Below are positions 4,217 to 6,729 of a DNA stretch of 6,729 nucleotides, piece by piece. This DNA comes from an uncultured Mucilaginibacter sp. (GTDB lineage: Bacteria > Bacteroidota > Bacteroidia > Sphingobacteriales > Sphingobacteriaceae): assembly GCF_946481715.1 (NCBI RefSeq), contig NZ_CAMLOV010000237.1:1-6729 (forward strand), given 5' to 3'. Made by a program: the position numbers and the translations under genes. The notes below the pieces were generated by a model. It saw only the letters and a list, made by a program, of their open reading frames with translations, did no database searches and was not told the DNA's origin. Positions within the stretch are counted from its first letter, which is position 1, and each line of letters opens with the position of its first letter.

Positions 4217-5782
4217 TTATTTAACGATGCGGTACATTATCCAGTTGTCGGTTTCGTAAACTTTCCTGAAAATTACCTGTGGCATGGTGCGCTTTATGCT
4301 CACTAAATAGCGGTTATTTAGCTGTGTATAGCCGGTCACGAGGTTTTTGGCAGTGGCAATTAGTATGTAATCGGCAGCTTTATCCGGCGATTCTACCCCG
4401 CTCAGGAAGTTGTCCTGGTAGGGCATAGTAAGCGTACGGATCTTCTGGTGCTCTACAAAGGCCACCACGCCGTAGGCGGTAGCATCGTCAAGCAGTACGT
4501 GGGCTTTATCGGGCAGGCTGTTAATATAACTGGCCATGTCGAAATTGTCGGTCTGGGTTTTGTCGGCAGTGCGGTTGGTAAGTACCGATAGGAAGTTGCG
4601 GTCCTCGGCAATAGGCGAGGTTTTGAGGAAATACCACCCCGAGTATAATTGCACAACTACCGTGATAGCCAGTAATATACGGAAGGCTTTCTGGTTTTTC
4701 ACCGTACGCGATTTAAACATTACGCAAAGGAAAGCCAGCACCAAAAATATCATATAGTACTGGTAGGCCATGTAAACCTTATCGTACTTCAGGTGCAAAA
4801 ACTCGATGAACGCAAAGGGGGTAAGCAAGGTAAGTATCTGGTAGGTACTCTCCCTAAACAGGTAAATTGCGATCAGTATCATGGGGCAAAACATCAGCAC
4901 CCTGGCAGAAAGCAGCAGGCTTACCTCGGGTATCTGGTATTTGGAGTTGGTACTTTGCTGGTCGAAACTTAGCTTGTCAATCAGTACGTTCCAGGTGGCG
5001 TAGGGGCTTTCGGCAAAGTAGTTAAGGTCGCTGGCGTGGGTAAGGTTCAGCAGCTTATAGCATAGTATGGCAACCAGTGGCAAGGCAAACAAAATAATAT
5101 ACAGGGCAAAAGTTTTGTTAACCAGCTTACGCCGCAGCGATGGGCTGTTGAAGCTGAGGAACAAACGGAAAATGCTCTCCTGCTCGCCCAGGTTTAAGCT
5201 ATGTATGGTGATGGTAAGTACCAGTGGTAAAAAGAACAGCGTAAGCCACACAAACTTATAATCGCAAAATATGAGGGTTACCAGGCATATACTGGCAATA
5301 GATACATGGAAAGTGGTATTGCTGCGGTAAAACTTTAGCAGGTTGAGGAAAAACAGGAAGAAGAAAATAAGTACAATATAAGTGCTTTTGCCCGAGCAGG
5401 CCACATACAATATCCCCGGATGGAACAGGAAGATGGCCAGCAGCATGTACATAAAAAAATCGTCGTCGCGGCGTTTGATGAGGGTGCTTGCTATTACGTA
5501 AAACAACATGCCCGTGCCAATGGCAGATGCCAGCGCAGGCGCCAGCGTATAACTAAACCAGGTGAAAAAGAAGGTAGCCATGAAGGGGATCATGGGCGAT
5601 GTAAGCCCCATTACCTTTAAACGTGCGCCGGTACCATCAAAAACGATGAGTGTTTTTTCGATATAGAATAACGACTCGTGATTATAATACCCTAAATTGT
5701 TTAGGTATATAGCCGCCACAAGGTAGTATATAACCAATATACCCGTAAGTATGAGTAAGTATAACGACCTGCTGATTCTCAT
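4217..5782 (-). CDS. Multi-pass membrane protein, possibly GT-C-like glycosyltransferase
   Basis: The protein is complete, 521 residues, ATG at 5782 and TAA at 4217-4219. About eleven hydrophobic segments are visible, at roughly 5-27, 64-100 (two), 108-128, 133-152, 157-192 (two), 224-246, 287-308, 315-330, 337-357 and 366-385. A hydrophilic C-terminal domain of about 135 residues (386-521) follows. The first outer loop has YYNHESLFYIE (32-42) and then TSPMIP (61-66), which recalls the acidic loop and SPP-type segment of GT-C enzymes that use polyprenyl-phosphate sugars (ArnT/PMT type). I cannot assign a specific family; a polymer-export or polymerase-like membrane partner is the main alternative. 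Its start overlaps the stop of the upstream family 2 glycosyltransferase gene, so the two products are probably made together and act in the same inner-membrane glycan pathway. Base composition is moderate, like that neighbour and unlike the AT-rich ATPase gene at the left end. Confidence 0.8.
   Translation of the reverse strand: MRISRSLYLLILTGILVIYYLVAAIYLNNLGYYNHESLFYIEKTLIVFDGTGARLKVMGLTSPMIPFMATFFFTWFSYTLAPALASAIGTGMLFYVIASTLIKRRDDDFFMYMLLAIFLFHPGILYVACSGKSTYIVLIFFFLFFLNLLKFYRSNTTFHVSIASICLVTLIFCDYKFVWLTLFFLPLVLTITIHSLNLGEQESIFRLFLSFNSPSLRRKLVNKTFALYIILFALPLVAILCYKLLNLTHASDLNYFAESPYATWNVLIDKLSFDQQSTNSKYQIPEVSLLLSARVLMFCPMILIAIYLFRESTYQILTLLTPFAFIEFLHLKYDKVYMAYQYYMIFLVLAFLCVMFKSRTVKNQKAFRILLAITVVVQLYSGWYFLKTSPIAEDRNFLSVLTNRTADKTQTDNFDMASYINSLPDKAHVLLDDATAYGVVAFVEHQKIRTLTMPYQDNFLSGVESPDKAADYILIATAKNLVTGYTQLNNRYLVSIKRTMPQVIFRKVYETDNWIMYRIVK
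5779..5782 (-). promoter_or_regulatory. ATGA stop/start overlap (translational coupling)
   Basis: On the minus strand the stop TGA (5781-5779) of the glycosyltransferase and the start ATG (5782-5780) of the membrane protein share bases as ATGA. A 4-bp overlap is a classic sign of reinitiation by the terminating ribosome and of matched expression. It also supports the chosen ATG of the downstream gene. Confidence 0.85.
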
Positions 5783-6729
5783 TTAACAACGTTTGTAGGG
5801 TTACTAACTTTGCTTAAGCCGTGGTTGGTTTTTTCCCAATAGAAGGGGTTGGTAACCAGTTGAAATAAACCCTTGTATGCCGATATACTATGCATTAGCC
5901 AATATATTGGGTTAGCTATCGCGAATAATATCAGCTCGTAATACCTCCGTTTAAATACCGCCATCATGTTGATATAAATCATCAGGATGTTGCCCACCAT
6001 CAGGTTGAAGATAGACATAAACAGCACCCAATCCGGAAAAAGCGTGCGGATGCCCGATAAATCGAATACGATATAACAGATAAAAAAGGTAAGCAGTAAG
6101 GGGTACACCAAAAATATCACCGGCGTAGCGCCGATGAAAAAGTTAAAACCCAGGAAACCCTTCCAGCCAATTTTCCGGATGAGTTCGGCCGGGTTGCGCA
6201 TGTGCACCAGGTATGTTTGCATATAACCTTTTATCCAGCGGCTTCGCTGGCGTATCCAGTTAAAGGGCTCATTGTTCGCTTCCTCGTAGGTGGTTGAATT
6301 AATGATGGCTATTTTATGCCCTTTTGCATAAGCACGTACACCAAGGTCGGCATCTTCGGTTACGTTAAAAGGGTCCCATGCGCCAAGGTCAACCAGTTCC
6401 TGTAGTTTAAAATGGTTGCTTGTGCCGCCAAGCGGGATGGGGATATCCAGCGTATCAAGCCCCGGCAGCATATAATCGAACCAGTAAGAATACTCTAAGG
6501 TAAACATACGGGTCAGGAAGTTCTCGTTGCGGTTAAAGTAGTTGAGGGCACTTTGCACGCAGATATATTCTGAAGGCAGCTTCCCAAATAACGATACCAC
6601 TTTTTTCAATTGGTCGGTATCTGGGATATCTTCTGCATCGTAAATAGTTAGGTATTTGCCACGGGCAAAATGGAGCCCGTAGTTACATGCCTTGGGTATG
6701 GTTTTGGGCATATGAAAAGTCACCACAAT
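5779..6729 (-). CDS. Family 2 glycosyltransferase, processive (BcsA-like) membrane type, 5' truncated
   Basis: The frame is open to the right edge of the window; a GTG at 6726 is internal, so the gene begins outside. 316 residues are present. From the first visible codon, the nucleotide-sugar/metal motif DAED is at 31-34 after KACNYGLHFARGKYL, the acceptor-side TEDADLG is at 124-130 and QRSRW (QxxRW) is at 161-165. These are the motifs of membrane-bound processive GT2 enzymes such as cellulose, PNAG and XagB-type synthases. Three hydrophobic stretches follow at about 195-222, 234-258 and 263-290, and the tail ends with FYWEKTNHGLSK, common in XagB-like proteins. Missing are the N-terminal membrane part and the first part of the GT-A fold. 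It would polymerise or transfer a sugar from a nucleotide donor at the inner membrane. It is upstream of and coupled to the multi-pass protein. Family certain; sugar and polymer unknown. Confidence 0.93.
   Translation of the reverse strand: MVVTFHMPKTIPKACNYGLHFARGKYLTIYDAEDIPDTDQLKKVVSLFGKLPSEYICVQSALNYFNRNENFLTRMFTLEYSYWFDYMLPGLDTLDIPIPLGGTSNHFKLQELVDLGAWDPFNVTEDADLGVRAYAKGHKIAIINSTTYEEANNEPFNWIRQRSRWIKGYMQTYLVHMRNPAELIRKIGWKGFLGFNFFIGATPVIFLVYPLLLTFFICYIVFDLSGIRTLFPDWVLFMSIFNLMVGNILMIYINMMAVFKRRYYELILFAIANPIYWLMHSISAYKGLFQLVTNPFYWEKTNHGLSKVSNPTNVVK

Noticed and set aside
3881..4306. Plus-strand open frame of 141 codons through the TGTACGA array
   Set aside because: Its middle is only the translation of the repeat (LYE/VR-type runs) and its end runs antisense into the 3' end of the membrane-protein gene. 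No domain or start signal is visible.
6724..6726. GTG as start of the glycosyltransferase gene
   Set aside because: The frame continues to the window edge and the visible part starts in the middle of the GT-A fold.

Overview
The window looks like a member of the Bacteroidota, most likely Sphingobacteriaceae (Mucilaginibacter/Pedobacter-like). The evidence is the protein flavour, the lack of strong Shine-Dalgarno sites, a promoter of the Bacteroidota type (TTTG-N20-TATATTTA), and intergenic repeat styles I associate with these genomes. The assignment rests on recognition, not on a search.

Layout. (1) 1-1815, plus strand: the C-terminal 604 residues of an ABC/SMC-like ATPase, cut by the window edge at about its Walker A motif. 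It is visibly AT-rich compared with everything else here, which suggests acquired DNA, possibly a defence or DNA-repair type gene. (2) 1816-2602: about 790 bp without a credible gene. It is packed with unrelated repeats: two small GC-rich hairpins, a 20-unit heptanucleotide array, a REP/BIME-like pair of inverted palindromes, and an AT-rich palindromic element. (3) 2603-3715, minus strand: a complete, GC-rich RecA/RepA-fold (AAA_25-like) ATPase with a C-terminal helix-turn-helix and an unusual Walker A. (4) 3716-4216: the ATPase gene's leader and promoter, with two overlapping palindromes lying on the -7 box and in the spacer. Further upstream is a bidirectional terminator-like hairpin, then a helically phased TGTACGA array bracketed by inverted GATTTT-type repeats. 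(5) 4217-6729, minus strand: two translationally coupled genes (ATGA overlap), a processive-type family 2 glycosyltransferase (5' end outside the window) followed by a multi-pass membrane protein that may be GT-C-like. Together they look like part of an envelope or exopolysaccharide assembly operon.

How the parts fit. The glycan operon reads leftward and probably ends at the hairpin at 3963-4007. The ATPase gene then starts from its own promoter, which appears to be under repressor control. The most unusual part is 3818-4210 together with the ATPase: iteron-like repeats, a possible bend and operator palindromes next to a RepA-like ATPase with a DNA-binding tail. This could be a relic or a minimal form of a replication or partition module of a mobile element. 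No integrase, relaxase, primase or transposase is visible, so that reading is a hypothesis. I saw no tRNA, rRNA or CRISPR array.
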